From NCBI GenBank assembly GCA_902766045.1, contig CACXCA010000022.1, positions 122,429 through 186,428 on the forward strand: a stretch of 64,000 bases of DNA, in the 5' to 3' direction. The position numbers and the translations under genes are program-made. Shown piece by piece: positions 17,266-27,800 of the stretch. Under the pieces are notes generated by a model, which made no database searches, had not been told where the DNA came from, and saw only the letters and a program-made list of their open reading frames with translations. Position 1 is the first letter of the stretch, and each line of letters starts with the position of its first letter. The DNA is from an uncultured Bacteroidales bacterium (GTDB lineage Bacteria; Bacteroidota; Bacteroidia; Bacteroidales; Paludibacteraceae).

Positions 17266-17887
17266 AAAATTCTACGACGTTATATCCAAAGGATTTGAAC
17301 AAACTGGTTAGTTTCTGCTTTCCAGTAGTTGTTGCCTTCTCCAATATTCCATACTCCAGAGCATCCTGTTCTAACTGCTTAGTTGCCTTGGATTCTATAG
17401 CGACCACCTGCTCATGAGACCACTCTCCATCTTCTTCATATATTTCGAAGTCTGAAGGATTAATAATAACATCTAATATCTTCGCCTGTGGCAATACCAT
17501 ACGAATCGTATCCCCATGAATAGAGAATGAAGAATCCGTTATTGCAGAAAGATCAAATCCTGCACGGACAGTCCCCTTTGCAATAATGACAAGTTCATCA
17601 TTTGAGATCTCTTTTTTATCTTTTCCTGTCAATTTAGACAAAAGATTACCCGCTTTATTATCAACCCATTTACTTGCTTTTTTCTCATCAATAACAAGTT
17701 CCTCATAGAATTTCACACTGGTAAATTCAGAGATCTTCTTCACCTCCTCAACAATACTGGCTGTCTGGTCTATTTTTAGTTCACTTCCAGTTCCTAAAAA
17801 TTGATTCAACCAACCTTTTTGCCAACAGAAATATCCTCCGACAGCTATGATGGCAATAAATAGAATAAGTTTTATAAGTGTTTTCAT
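17264..17887 (-). CDS. DUF4230 family membrane-anchored protein
   Basis: This 207-residue protein has one N-terminal membrane segment (about 4-22, LIKLILFIAIIAVGGYFCW), then a soluble region with the DUF4230 pattern (SEFTSVKFYEELVI, LVIIAKGTVRAGFDLSAI, IRMVLPQAKILDVIINPSDFEIYEEDGEW). It is a diverged tandem paralogue of the next gene upstream (on this strand), whose stop codon shares a base with its start codon (TAATG). The family is common in Bacteroidetes and lacks a known function. Confidence 0.8.
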   Translation of the reverse strand: MKTLIKLILFIAIIAVGGYFCWQKGWLNQFLGTGSELKIDQTASIVEEVKKISEFTSVKFYEELVIDEKKASKWVDNKAGNLLSKLTGKDKKEISNDELVIIAKGTVRAGFDLSAITDSSFSIHGDTIRMVLPQAKILDVIINPSDFEIYEEDGEWSHEQVVAIESKATKQLEQDALEYGILEKATTTGKQKLTSLFKSFGYNVVEF

Positions 17888-18444
17888 TATTTGAATTCAA
17901 TTTTAATAGTAGAAAAACCCATTTGTGATAACATTGCCTTAAAGAAATCCGATGCATTTTTTTCAGACTCCTTCAAGATACCAAGCTTAGGCACTTCTGC
18001 AATGATTGCTTCCTCTCCTTGTTTTAAGAGTTTAGCGCGTTCCTCAGCCGAGAAATCATCTCGTAGGATAGAAACCTTCTGATATGCCAGCTTTGTTTCC
18101 TCTGGAGGCATATTCAGACTAAGAAGTTTTGCAGGAGGCAAAGTCACTTTAATACTCTTTGTCTCTTCGTCAATCTCCACATTCTGACTAGAGAATTCAC
18201 TTAAATCAATACCAGCCTTCAATACCGCTTTACAAGAAAACAAGATTTTCCTGTCCCCTATCTTATACCATGCGATATCCTCTGCTTTTACAATTTTGGT
18301 GATTGTGTATTCGACAGTACCCAATTCTGCCATCTCTGTAAGTTCTTGCGCCTTCGTATCCATTTTTTCCTTCAATGATACTTGTTTTGTACAAGAAGAT
18401 AAAAGAGTCATACCTATCACAGCTAATAAAATACTCTTTTTCAT
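17887..18444 (-). CDS. DUF4230 family lipoprotein
   Basis: The 185-residue protein has a lipoprotein signal peptide with lipobox LLSSC (Cys at about residue 18). The rest follows the DUF4230 order: ELGTVEYTITKIVK, RKILFSCKAVLKAGIDLSEF, IKVTLPPAKLLSLNMPPEE and a C-terminal amphipathic helix. Its partner downstream has a membrane anchor instead of a lipid anchor, so the pair may form a complex spanning or lining the periplasm; that is inference. The two genes overlap (TAATG). Confidence 0.8.
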   Translation of the reverse strand: MKKSILLAVIGMTLLSSCTKQVSLKEKMDTKAQELTEMAELGTVEYTITKIVKAEDIAWYKIGDRKILFSCKAVLKAGIDLSEFSSQNVEIDEETKSIKVTLPPAKLLSLNMPPEETKLAYQKVSILRDDFSAEERAKLLKQGEEAIIAEVPKLGILKESEKNASDFFKAMLSQMGFSTIKIEFK

Positions 18445-18467
18445 TTCTTTGAATTTTATATGTCATG

Positions 18468-18475
18468 CAAATATA
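18468..18475 (-). promoter_or_regulatory. -7 box for the DUF4230 pair
   Basis: Read on the - strand, TATATTTG lies 24 bp before the start codon. No -33 TTTG at the right distance was found. Confidence 0.5.
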
Positions 18476-18541
18476 CTTTTTTCCTTCATACTCTGCCGCT
18501 ATATTTTTTATTTCTTTTTATTCCGTTTGTCATTTTTTGGG

Positions 18542-18549
18542 TAACTTTG
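18542..18549 (+). promoter_or_regulatory. -7 box for the MFS transporter gene
   Basis: TAACTTTG lies 36 bp before the ATG at 18585, which supports that start over the longer upstream open frame beginning at 18465. Confidence 0.5.
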
Positions 18550-18584
18550 CAGCCGTTCTTGAGACTGACTTATTTTATCGTTTT

Positions 18585-19754
18585 ATGAATTCTAATTCTA
18601 TCACTCTTACGAAAAAAAGAGCTCGAATAGCTCTGCTGATTCAATTTTTCCTATGCGGTTTTATCTACTCTACTTTGTTATCTAGATTCCCTGCATTATT
18701 AGAAAACTACAATATGAACATGACACAGATGAGCGGTGTTTTACTAAGCATGTCTATCGGTTCATTTTGCACAATGCCTTTGAATGTCCACTTAATGGGA
18801 AAATTCGGAAGTAAAAAGACCACCATAGCAGGGTTCTTTTATATGATTCTTCTTCCTTTGCTAGCGTTAATGCCTAACATCATCAGTCTGTACATCATCG
18901 GACTACTCTACGGTGTGTTTATCTCCATGTTAGATGTTGCCATGAACGGGAACACGATTCTAGTAGAAAACGCATACAAGCGTCCTATAATCTCACTGTT
19001 CCACGCCGCATATTATGTAGGCGTATGCATGAGCGCCATCGCCAGCGTCTTTTTTATTAAACACGCTATATCCGTACAGATCCACTACTCCATTATTGCA
19101 GCTATTTCCATAATCGTCTTTTTCTTTATCCGGCAATGGTATCTACAGGAGACCATAACCGAAGATTATATTCCATCGCACAAAAAAATAATCTTCCCCA
19201 AAGGAATACTACTATTCCTTGCCTTTATAGCCTTATGTGGAAGGGTTGTAGAGGGAAGTGTGAACAACTGGAGTACAGTCTATATGAAGACGATTGTAGA
19301 ATTTCCTGAATACCTTGCCCCATTAGGGTTAGCCATATACTCTGCCTTTATGTCTATCGGTCGTTTCTTCTGCGATTCGATTCGAGCACGATACCAAGAA
19401 TCCTCCATCCTACTCGTATGTTGTGGTATAACGGCTATTGGTGTATTACTGATTATTTCTAATACTGCATATTATTTTGCTTTTACAGGTCTTTTCATTG
19501 CAGGTCTGGGCATCTCCTGCCTTGTTCCTATCATATATAGTTTGGCTGGAAGACAAAAGGATGTTACTCCTGCCATGGGCATTGCCATGGTCAATACAAT
19601 AAGCGGAACAGGCTTTCTCTTCGGTCCATTCATCATCGGACTCATCGCAGATCATTACAATATGCGAGCCTCCTTTCTCTATATCTGGTGTTTAACACTC
19701 ATCATGTGTCTTCTCACCTATTCCTATCGAAAAAAAGAGCATCGACTAAAATAA
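18585..19754 (+). CDS. MFS transporter (YbjJ-like)
   Basis: The 389-residue protein has about 12 hydrophobic segments in two halves of six. The cytoplasmic loop between segments 2 and 3 carries GKFGSKKTT, a form of the MFS motif A. The late GRVVEGSVNNWSTVYM segment resembles the YbjJ-type subfamily of major facilitator transporters, whose substrate is unclear. The ATG at 18585 was chosen because the longer frame runs back through the -7 box at 18542-18549. It diverges from the DUF4230 pair and converges on the nucleoside kinase. Confidence 0.85.
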   Translation: MNSNSITLTKKRARIALLIQFFLCGFIYSTLLSRFPALLENYNMNMTQMSGVLLSMSIGSFCTMPLNVHLMGKFGSKKTTIAGFFYMILLPLLALMPNIISLYIIGLLYGVFISMLDVAMNGNTILVENAYKRPIISLFHAAYYVGVCMSAIASVFFIKHAISVQIHYSIIAAISIIVFFFIRQWYLQETITEDYIPSHKKIIFPKGILLFLAFIALCGRVVEGSVNNWSTVYMKTIVEFPEYLAPLGLAIYSAFMSIGRFFCDSIRARYQESSILLVCCGITAIGVLLIISNTAYYFAFTGLFIAGLGISCLVPIIYSLAGRQKDVTPAMGIAMVNTISGTGFLFGPFIIGLIADHYNMRASFLYIWCLTLIMCLLTYSYRKKEHRLK

Positions 19755-19785
19755 ATACGACGAAAACAAACTGTCTTCGTCGTAT
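19755..19785. terminator. Bidirectional terminator hairpin
   Basis: A 10-bp perfect stem (ATACGACGAA / TTCGTCGTAT, arms 19755-19764 and 19776-19785) lies between the convergent MFS and kinase genes. On the - strand it is followed by TTATTTTAG. Confidence 0.7.
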
Positions 19786-19809
19786 GCTCAAATAAAGAAA
19801 ATTTAAATC

Positions 19810-21486
19810 TTAGTACTTGAATGAACTTCCACCTAAGAACTCTCTTAACAACGAGTTTAAAGGAAGTTCCACCTCTGGAACAATCTCAAAATATCGTAAG
19901 AAATTCAGCAATCGATGAACCTCATGATATTGAGGAGAGTTTTCAGGAACAACAGACAAGATAGGTTCTGCAAATTTCTTCAGTACACATATCTCGAACA
20001 GCAATGCAGAGTTAAAGACCATATCAGCATTCTCCTGATAAGGGAAGATCCACTTCTCTTCTCCCTCCATAACCTTACCCCATCGACTAATCGTCTCAAC
20101 GGCAGAGTAGCCTCTATAATTATAATCACGAATAATGCGTCGTAACAAACGATTATCACGCGTAGGAATCCAGTTATGGTTGTCAAATGATATAGTGGTC
20201 AATGCCGAGATATAGACACGGAAAAGATTCTCCGAAGGCACTTTAGACGTCAACATTGGATTAAGCGCATGAATACCCTCAATGATAAGAACCCTCTTAT
20301 CGCCCAACTTTAATTTCTTTCCAAGATACTCTCTTTCTCCCTTCTCAAAATTATAATGAGGGAGTTCGATCTCACCTCCAGAAAGAAGGATATTCATATC
20401 CTTATTGAACAGATCAAGATCGACGGAATAGATTGACTCGAAATCAAAATCTCCGTTCTCATCCCTTGGTGTTTGGGTCCTAGGCAAGAAATAATCATCC
20501 ATAGACAATGCCATCGGGATTAAACCATTCACAGCCAATGCAACGCTCAATCGTTTACTGAATGTGGTTTTTCCAGAAGATGACGGTCCTGCGATAAGAA
20601 CCATTTTAATCTTTTGACGAGCAGATATTGCATCAGCAATGTCATTGATCTTCTTTTCTTGCAAAGCCTCAGCAATTTTAATCATTGCCGACACTTTGAA
20701 TTTATCCACCACCATCTCATTCATCTCCCCGACATTACCTAATCCCATGATCTCATTCCACTTCGTATGTTCAGAGAAGACATCAAACAATTTATCCTGA
20801 GGTTCGAATTTCTCAAGGCGGAATGGATTCGTTCTATCAGGCACTTGTAAATACAAACCATCATGATAAATCAATAGGTCAAACAACTGTACATAGCCTG
20901 TTGATGGTGCCAATGGAGCCAAGAACCATTCATATCTTCCATCCAATTCATAGATACGGGTATAAAGGAATCCTTTAGACTTCAACAACTGAGCTGTATC
21001 AGTCGCATTTTGTCTGTTAAAGATCTCTATTGCCTCTTCAGTCGTCACATTAGACATTACAAATGGAAGGTCAGCATCAATGATCTTACGCATCTCGGCC
21101 TTGATGTCATCAACCATCTTTTGGTTGATTGGCTTCTTATTGTTCAATAACTTACAATAATATCCCTTTGCAATAGGGTGTTCTATTCTCACCTGCAAAT
21201 CAGGGAATAATTTATGAACAGCATTACAAAATACAAATGACAAGGACCGAACATACGCTCTCATACCGGCAGGTTCATCATAACTCATGAACTCTACCAT
21301 CTTAGGCTTGAATATTCTAAACTTCAAATCCTTCGTCACATTGTTCACTTTCGCTACAATGACCCTGTATTTCAATTCTGGTTTTAAATCATCATAAATA
21401 TCCAATAGAGAAGTCCCCATCGGATACAACTTCTTTTGCTGATTATTAACGCAAAAGACCTCTACTAAATTAGGATCAACATTCAT
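19810..21486 (-). CDS. Nucleoside (uridine-type) kinase with N-terminal TGS/ThrRS-like region
   Basis: The 558-residue protein fuses an N-terminal TGS-like domain (about 5-65) and a threonyl-tRNA-synthetase second-additional-domain-like region (about 75-180, with HPIAKGYYC) to a phosphoribulokinase/uridine kinase domain (about 290-500). The P-loop GPSSSGKTT is at residues 300-308, and MDDYFLPRTQTPRDENGDFDFES is the typical substrate lid region. Such fusions are widespread in Bacteroidetes and are annotated as nucleoside kinases. The reaction is presumed to be phosphorylation of uridine/cytidine in salvage. It follows a lipoprotein gene by 14 bp. Confidence 0.88.
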   Translation of the reverse strand: MNVDPNLVEVFCVNNQQKKLYPMGTSLLDIYDDLKPELKYRVIVAKVNNVTKDLKFRIFKPKMVEFMSYDEPAGMRAYVRSLSFVFCNAVHKLFPDLQVRIEHPIAKGYYCKLLNNKKPINQKMVDDIKAEMRKIIDADLPFVMSNVTTEEAIEIFNRQNATDTAQLLKSKGFLYTRIYELDGRYEWFLAPLAPSTGYVQLFDLLIYHDGLYLQVPDRTNPFRLEKFEPQDKLFDVFSEHTKWNEIMGLGNVGEMNEMVVDKFKVSAMIKIAEALQEKKINDIADAISARQKIKMVLIAGPSSSGKTTFSKRLSVALAVNGLIPMALSMDDYFLPRTQTPRDENGDFDFESIYSVDLDLFNKDMNILLSGGEIELPHYNFEKGEREYLGKKLKLGDKRVLIIEGIHALNPMLTSKVPSENLFRVYISALTTISFDNHNWIPTRDNRLLRRIIRDYNYRGYSAVETISRWGKVMEGEEKWIFPYQENADMVFNSALLFEICVLKKFAEPILSVVPENSPQYHEVHRLLNFLRYFEIVPEVELPLNSLLREFLGGSSFKY

Positions 21487-21500
21487 GGTACACTTACTTT

Positions 21501-21992
21501 TTATTCAACAACATTTAAATCATATTCCTTCACAAATCTCGATATATTCTCCATTAGATTATCCTTCGCCACTTTCGATTTTTTTATCACATCATCCAAC
21601 ATGAAAGCGACCTTTTCTCCATCTTCATAAGATTTTTTCTCCTTATTTACGATTTCGATAGCGACAGAAAATTCATTTTCATATATCTCTTTATATGTCT
21701 TGGCATAATCAATAGCTGCAGTCTGCAGATAATTTTCGCCTTTGTATTCTCCGATCTTCTCTAGATGTTGAAGGACACTGTTTACCTCCTCTAAATTCTC
21801 ATCGTAAATCTTTCGAACCTTCTCATAATCTTTTGATGAGATCTGGCTTGCTAATTTGCCCACACTGACTTCCAACTTACCGCAATCTTTTATAATCTCT
21901 TCGCAATAATCTGCTGGAGTGGAACATGAATGTAAAAAATAAGTAAGGGCAAAAGCCGCAATGAAACACAATATAATCTTTATCTTTTTCAT
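21501..21992 (-). CDS. Lipoprotein with helical C-terminal region, function unknown
   Basis: The 163-residue protein has a signal peptide with lipobox (FLHSC, Cys at about 23). The mature part is rich in Lys and Glu and appears almost wholly helical (for example EEIIKDCGKLEVSVGKLA, YAKTYKEIYENEF), perhaps a small helical bundle. It probably sits in the outer membrane or faces the periplasm. It is co-directional with the nucleoside kinase 14 bp downstream. I do not recognise a named family with certainty. Confidence 0.7.
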   Translation of the reverse strand: MKKIKIILCFIAAFALTYFLHSCSTPADYCEEIIKDCGKLEVSVGKLASQISSKDYEKVRKIYDENLEEVNSVLQHLEKIGEYKGENYLQTAAIDYAKTYKEIYENEFSVAIEIVNKEKKSYEDGEKVAFMLDDVIKKSKVAKDNLMENISRFVKEYDLNVVE

Positions 21993-22150
21993 GACATATT
22001 TTATTTATCAGGTTAATATTATTCGATAAAGATAAAAAATAAAAAATAGAAAAACGACAACTCCCACAAAAAAAATGAGGAGCCTATTTAACATCATTAT
22101 AAAATAGAAGTCCGAAAATTGGTGTTATTCTATAATTACTTTCTTATATC

Positions 22151-22393
22151 TTATCTGAATTTAAATACAATCAAAAGAACTAGTATAGCAACGATAGTGA
22201 TGAAAGACAACAACCTTAATGCATAAGGAATCCTAGGCCACCGACGTTGTTTCCTTCCTCTTTTCCTAGGCTCAGGACTTCCTTGTATCTCTTTTGCGGA
22301 ATTAGCAGAGCCGCTATCTCCTACTTTTCGACCACAAGAAAGACAATATTTTGCATCATTAGGTATTTCATTACCACAATTATAACATTTCAT
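22151..22393 (-). CDS. Small zinc-ribbon membrane protein
   Basis: The 80-residue protein begins with a zinc ribbon (C3-x2-C6 and C17-x2-C20 in MKCYNCGNEIP and YCLSCGRKVG), followed by a Ser/Arg-rich linker and a single C-terminal membrane segment (about 58-78). The ATG at 22393 was chosen because it starts exactly at the zinc ribbon; the longer frame to 22546 only overlaps the map gene. It lies 29 bp downstream of map. Function unknown; such proteins are common small envelope or regulatory factors. Confidence 0.75.
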   Translation of the reverse strand: MKCYNCGNEIPNDAKYCLSCGRKVGDSGSANSAKEIQGSPEPRKRGRKQRRWPRIPYALRLLSFITIVAILVLLIVFKFR

Positions 22394-22422
22394 ACACAAG
22401 ACATTAAGCGGGTTCAATAAAA

Positions 22423-23277
22423 TCAATAGGTAAGTATCTCCAAGCCCTCTTCTGTCATCACAAATGTATGTTCCCACTGAGCCGATGGAAGTCCATCGCG
22501 AGTAGTCACCGTCCATCCATCTTTCTGGCTGAATATCACAGCACATTTCCCCATATTAATCATCGGTTCGATTGTAAACACCATACCTGGCACCAACATC
22601 ATGCCTGTATGAGGTTTTCCGAAATGACACACTTCAGGCTCTTCATGGAAAGCTAATCCTACACCATGTCCGGTTAAATCTCGAACAACCGAATAACCAT
22701 TCTTACGAGCATGTTGTTCTATCGCAAATCCTATATCACCTACAAATCCATACGGTTTTGCCGCTTCCATACCAATCTTTAAACACTCCTTTGTCACATC
22801 AACCAATCGTTGTTTCTCTGGCGACACTTTTCCTAAACAGAACATTCGGGATGCGTCTGAATAGTATCCATTCAAAATAGTTGAAACATCCACATTGATG
22901 ATATCCCCTTCTTTTAAAATCGTTTTAGGGTTAGGGATTCCATGACATACTACTTCATTAATCGATGTACATACGCTTTTAGGGAAACCTTCATAATTCA
23001 ATGGGGCAGGAATGGCTCCATGAGATACCGTATAATCATACACAAGCTTATCGATCTCTTCCGTACTCATGCCTATTTTGATCTCTTTTTCTATCAGATC
23101 AAGAACACCTGTATTTACCAAACCGCTCAAACGAATTCCTTCGATTTGTTCTGCTGTCTTAATCAGTTTACGAGGAGGAACCAAATAACCTCTACGTTCG
23201 TACTCCATCATCTTTTTCTCAAACTCAGTTGGCACGACTCCACTCTTAACGAACCATTTTCTGTAACCTTTACCCAT
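22423..23277 (-). CDS. map: Methionine aminopeptidase type I
   Basis: The 284-residue enzyme removes the initiator methionine from new proteins. All five metal ligands are visible: D130 (INVDVST), D141 (YYSDASRMF), H204 (GHGVGLAFHEEP), E237 (FTIEPMI) and E269 (QWEHTF). The short N-terminal extension with EKKMMEYERRGYLVPPRKLIKTAEQI is usual in Bacteroidetes MetAPs. The ATG at 23277 fits this extension and sits 35 bp after the trkH stop; the longer frame to 23400 would run into trkH. Confidence 0.93.
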   Translation of the reverse strand: MGKGYRKWFVKSGVVPTEFEKKMMEYERRGYLVPPRKLIKTAEQIEGIRLSGLVNTGVLDLIEKEIKIGMSTEEIDKLVYDYTVSHGAIPAPLNYEGFPKSVCTSINEVVCHGIPNPKTILKEGDIINVDVSTILNGYYSDASRMFCLGKVSPEKQRLVDVTKECLKIGMEAAKPYGFVGDIGFAIEQHARKNGYSVVRDLTGHGVGLAFHEEPEVCHFGKPHTGMMLVPGMVFTIEPMINMGKCAVIFSQKDGWTVTTRDGLPSAQWEHTFVMTEEGLEILTY

Positions 23278-23312
23278 ATCTTTTTTTACGAAGTCCTTTG
23301 CTTCAATATAGA

Positions 23313-24776
23313 TTAATCTTTCCAAAAATAAGTTGTAAACATCAGTAGGATGGTATAAATCTCCAATCGTCCTATTAACATCAAAATAGCAAGAACCCAT
23401 TTGGCAAAATCTGGCAATGCGGCAAAATTCAATGCAGGTCCAGCTGCTCCAAAACCAGGTCCCGTATTACTAATGGCACTGATACATGAACCAAACGCAG
23501 TATCAAAAGAGATACCTGTCAGTGTTAATATGAATGTGCCAATTACTACAACAATCAAAAATAGGAATATGAATGCCAATGTTCTTGATATCAACTCATA
23601 ATCAATAATATGTTTCGAGATCTTCACAGGAAGAATCGCATTAGGATGCTTATGTAGGACAAATTCATTGCGGGTATTCTTTATACATAAGATGAAACGT
23701 ATCAGTTTCATACCTCCACTAGAAGATCCTGCGCAGGCACCACTTACCATCATTACAATAGTTGGCATCCAGAATGCTGCTCCCCATGCATCGTAATCAC
23801 AATATGAACCCTGGAATCCACAGGATGTGAATATAGATGTCACATGAAACAAGGCCGCACGAAAACTGTCAGCCATCGTATTAGGCATCTGTGCACTTTC
23901 ACTATGACTTGGATTCAATCTGAATAAGGCAAAAAAGATTGCAACAAAGACCACTGTCGAAACAATATACCAACGAAGTTCCTCATTGGTCATTAATGGT
24001 TTCCAATTCCCTGTCATCGCAAAAAAATACAAGGCGAAATTGACTCCCGACATAAACATAAAAATAGAACAGACATATTCTATATAGGAAGAATGGAAGA
24101 AAGCCATATTCTCCTGATGGGTACCAAATCCGCCCGTTCCCAACGTTGTCATCGCATGACATAACGCATCAAACAGATTCATCGGACCAACCACATAAAA
24201 GATGGCGCAGATGATTGTCAATGCTGAATATATTAGTAAGATTCCTCTTGCTGTTTCTTTGGTTTTGGGGCGCACCTTGTTCATCGTAACACTGGTAGCC
24301 TCTGTTGAGAACAGTTGTTTGTTATTTCGACTAAAAGAGGGTAACAACGCAATGGAAAAGACCATTATACCCAAACCACCTAACCACTGAAGAATCGAAC
24401 GCCAAAACAGAATGCCATGAGGCTGTTCGTCTATATTATTCAGTATAGAGGCTCCAGTCGTCGTAAATCCAGACATGGTTTCAAAGAATGCATCCGTAAC
24501 CGAATGAACAGTACCATACAAAAGAAATGGTATCATACCAAAAAGAGAGAATACAACCCAGATGCTTGATATAATAATGTAACAATCCATTCGGTTTAGA
24601 TTTCCACTCTTTTTTCTGTTCGGGAAAAACAACACAAAACCCATAATGCCAGTCAATAATGTTGCTGACATCAACGGCATAAAATCATTTTCGCCATAGC
24701 ATAACGCTATAACCGAAGATAACAATAAAAAGGCTGTTTCCATCAGGAGCAATGCTCCAATAACTTTCTTCTTCAT
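23313..24776 (-). CDS. TrkH family potassium uptake protein
   Basis: The 487-residue membrane protein has about ten hydrophobic segments and the four selectivity-loop regions of the Trk/Ktr/HKT superfamily: FFETMSGFTTTGASIL, LCHAMTTLGTGGFGTHQENM, ALFHVTSIFTSCGFQG and SCISAISNTGPGFG. These glycine-containing filters pass K+ across the inner membrane, usually gated by a TrkA RCK protein. No trkA gene is next to it. Methionine aminopeptidase follows after 35 bp. Confidence 0.92.
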   Translation of the reverse strand: MKKKVIGALLLMETAFLLLSSVIALCYGENDFMPLMSATLLTGIMGFVLFFPNRKKSGNLNRMDCYIIISSIWVVFSLFGMIPFLLYGTVHSVTDAFFETMSGFTTTGASILNNIDEQPHGILFWRSILQWLGGLGIMVFSIALLPSFSRNNKQLFSTEATSVTMNKVRPKTKETARGILLIYSALTIICAIFYVVGPMNLFDALCHAMTTLGTGGFGTHQENMAFFHSSYIEYVCSIFMFMSGVNFALYFFAMTGNWKPLMTNEELRWYIVSTVVFVAIFFALFRLNPSHSESAQMPNTMADSFRAALFHVTSIFTSCGFQGSYCDYDAWGAAFWMPTIVMMVSGACAGSSSGGMKLIRFILCIKNTRNEFVLHKHPNAILPVKISKHIIDYELISRTLAFIFLFLIVVVIGTFILTLTGISFDTAFGSCISAISNTGPGFGAAGPALNFAALPDFAKWVLAILMLIGRLEIYTILLMFTTYFWKD

Positions 24777-24828
24777 TTTTCAATACCTGCACTTTGCAGA
24801 TCCTTATTTTTTTCTCATTTTTCCATTG

Positions 24829-24836
24829 CAAAGATA
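24829..24836 (-). promoter_or_regulatory. -7 box for trkH
   Basis: Read on the - strand, TATCTTTG lies 52 bp before the trkH start codon. No -33 TTTG is found at 19-20 bp. Confidence 0.5.
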
Positions 24837-24859
24837 ATACATTTTATTTGACGAATTAC

Positions 24860-24867
24860 TAACTTTG
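24860..24867 (+). promoter_or_regulatory. -7 box for the helicase-nuclease gene
   Basis: TAACTTTG lies 18 bp before the start codon at 24886, back to back with the trkH -7 box. Confidence 0.5.
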
Positions 24868-24885
24868 TGATAAACTAAATTCTAT

Positions 24886-27800
24886 ATGACAAAATACGCT
24901 AACATCTCTGTGGAAATCATCTACCAGGAACTTGTTTCATTGTGTAATAATCACTCTCTGGAATATGCACATGACGCTTATGTAACCCTTCGAAATCTGT
25001 ATTACTACGTATTAAACAATAAAACAGAAGATGTGGGGTTCTCTTTTTCTGGTCCTTTTGCCAAACTGGATTATCTAATCAAAGAAAACCACCTATCCAA
25101 ACGGTTATCACGTGCCATCAACCATCTCAGGGTGAAACTACGCTTCCTTAATAAGTACCCAAAGGAGGAACTGCATAAATCTCTTTTGTCCGACATCCGT
25201 CTATTTTCTGAGTTCATACGACATATATATCATACCCCCATCCCTTCGGATCTTTTTACCCTACTACCCAATGATTACCATACTGATAAAAGTTGGGGAA
25301 ATCATCCCGTCAAAGATGTCATCAGGGTTATCGTAAACCATTGGGACGATACCTACATCTATGCCAACAATGATACCGACGAAGAGATTACGCTCTGCTA
25401 TAATACAAAAACTGAAGCTGGAACACTTACTGAAATCAAAGAAATCATACAAAAAGGGGCTCAACTGAATATTGTACGTCCTCATATAAAAGAGGGCATC
25501 TACTACCCCGAGTTCATTATATATGAACCTGATTTCTTGGTTGACATATCTTCCATCGCAGAGTCTTTCGAAGAATATGGCTTAACGCCCTATTCTTATC
25601 TTATCAAAAAACTACTGCCGAAAAGAACTTCTCAGGCAATCCTAATCGGTAACCTTGCCGGACAGTTCCTTGACGAAGCAGTTTATAATGAAAAACCTGT
25701 TCCCTATAAAGAGAGTCTCAACCGTTTCTTCCGTTCCTACTCTCTCAACCTCATAACCTGTCCGGATCTTCAACCTGCTGTCTTCCATAAAGAAGCCATA
25801 CATCAACAACAAAACCTCAGACTCTATACAGAGAAGCAACTGGATGGGTATCGAATATTCGATCCTGAAAAAGTCTTATTAGAGCCCTCCTTCTTCTGCG
25901 AAACATTAGGATTACAGGGACGTATGGACTTACTCACCGAAGATAAAAGAATTTTAATTGAACAGAAATCAGGCAAATGGGGCTGGCCTAATGGTGGCCA
26001 TCAGGAGAAACATTACGTTCAAATGTTGTTCTACTTAGCTTGGCTAAGATACAATCAACATATCTCAACAGAAGAGATAAACTGTCTCCTTCTATACTCT
26101 AAATATCCAACAGAAAATAAAAACCTAAATGAGGAAAATGGATTGATAAAAGAGGTCCCTGCACCTGAACTTTTATTCAAAGCCCTTCAACTTCGAAATA
26201 AAATCGTTTGGTTGGAAAAGATGTTGCAAAATGGACAAGCTACACTTCTCAACTCACTAACATCTAGTCATTTCAATATCAAGAATACCTCCAATAAACT
26301 ATGGAACAACTATCAGAAGCCAGAAATCGAACGTGTTCTTGCAACCATTCAAGATGCAGAAGAGATTGAGAAAAAGTACTTCTTCCGAATGTTTACATTC
26401 CTAGAAAAGGAGTATCATCTCTCTAAGAATGGTTTTGCGGATGCTTGGAATATGTCCACAGAAGAAAAGATCCAAGATGGCAAGATCTATACTGACCTTA
26501 CACTGATACAGGCCACTGACAGCGAGAATACAGGCATTGGAGTAGATACTATAACTCTACGGATCAGCTCTGATAGTCAAAACAATCTTCCTAATTTCCG
26601 ACAAGGGGATATTGTTGTCTTATATGCATATAATGAAACTGATACTGCAGATATGCGTTACGACATTGTATTCAGGGCCACACTGATAAAACAAGAAGAA
26701 GATACGCTTACATTACAACTCCGTTCGCCACAACGGAACCGACATATCTTCGATCCCCAACGACCTGTTCGTTGGGCATTGGAACATGACTTTCTGGATT
26801 CTTCCTTTAATGCCGGTTTCAAAGATCTGTTTTCGTTTCTTGCCATGACCAATTCAGACAGGAAAAAACTGATACTTAACCAACGGAAGCCTCAAATAGA
26901 TTCCTCCATACAATTAAATGGTGACTACCAGAAATTCAACTCCCTGGTGCTACATGCCAAACAGGCAAAGGACTATTTCATCATCATTGGACCTCCTGGA
27001 ACAGGTAAAACATCATACGCATTGACAAACATACTAAAGGAGTACTTGTCGAATAAGAATAGTTCCATCTTATTGGTCTCATATACCAATCGGGCGGTAG
27101 AAGAGATTTGTTCCAAGCTTATTCAAAACGAGATAGACTTCATTCGTATCGGTCATGAGCACTCCTGCACCGAACAATTTGACACCCGATACCTGCTAAA
27201 GAACAAGATAAATCATTGTTCAACGATTAACGACATCCGCTCTTATCTCGAGTCCGTTCGTGTATATGTTGGGACAACAGCTTCCGTATCATCCACCTCG
27301 GCAATCTTCCAACTGAAAAAATTCGATGTGGCTATCGTCGATGAGGCATCACAGATACTTGAACCTCAACTTCTTGGTTTATTTACTGCTGGAAATGGTA
27401 CAGCCATACAAAAATTTATCTTTATCGGTGACCATAAACAGTTACCAGCAGTAGTACAACAAACAGAGAAAGAGTCGGCTATTGAAGACCCATTGCTAAA
27501 CGAACATGGATTTGAGAACTGTCGTTTCTCCTATTTTGAACGACTACTCAAAGCGAACAAAGACGACGATAAATTGGTTTATATGCTAAATCATCAAGGC
27601 AGAATGCATCCTGAGATAGCAGAATTCATCAATCACGAATATTATGATTCCCTACTCAACTTTGTCCCGTTACCACATCAACAGCAAGCACAATTTTATT
27701 CTATTGAGAATACTGGAGAAGAGAAATGCAAGCTAAATCAGCTTCTTCTTACCCATCGATTGTTGTGTTTCCATGTGCCTATAAAAGCAACCAATTCGTC

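Noticed and set aside
18465..18584. N-terminal extension of the MFS transporter
   Set aside because: The extended frame runs through the -7 box TAACTTTG at 18542-18549, and the family N terminus fits the ATG at 18585.
22394..22546. Longer start for the zinc-ribbon protein
   Set aside because: The extra 51 residues are only the other frame of the end of map; the zinc ribbon starts exactly at the ATG at 22393.
23278..23400. Longer start for methionine aminopeptidase overlapping trkH
   Set aside because: The added residues do not resemble MetAP extensions and derive from the end of trkH in another frame.
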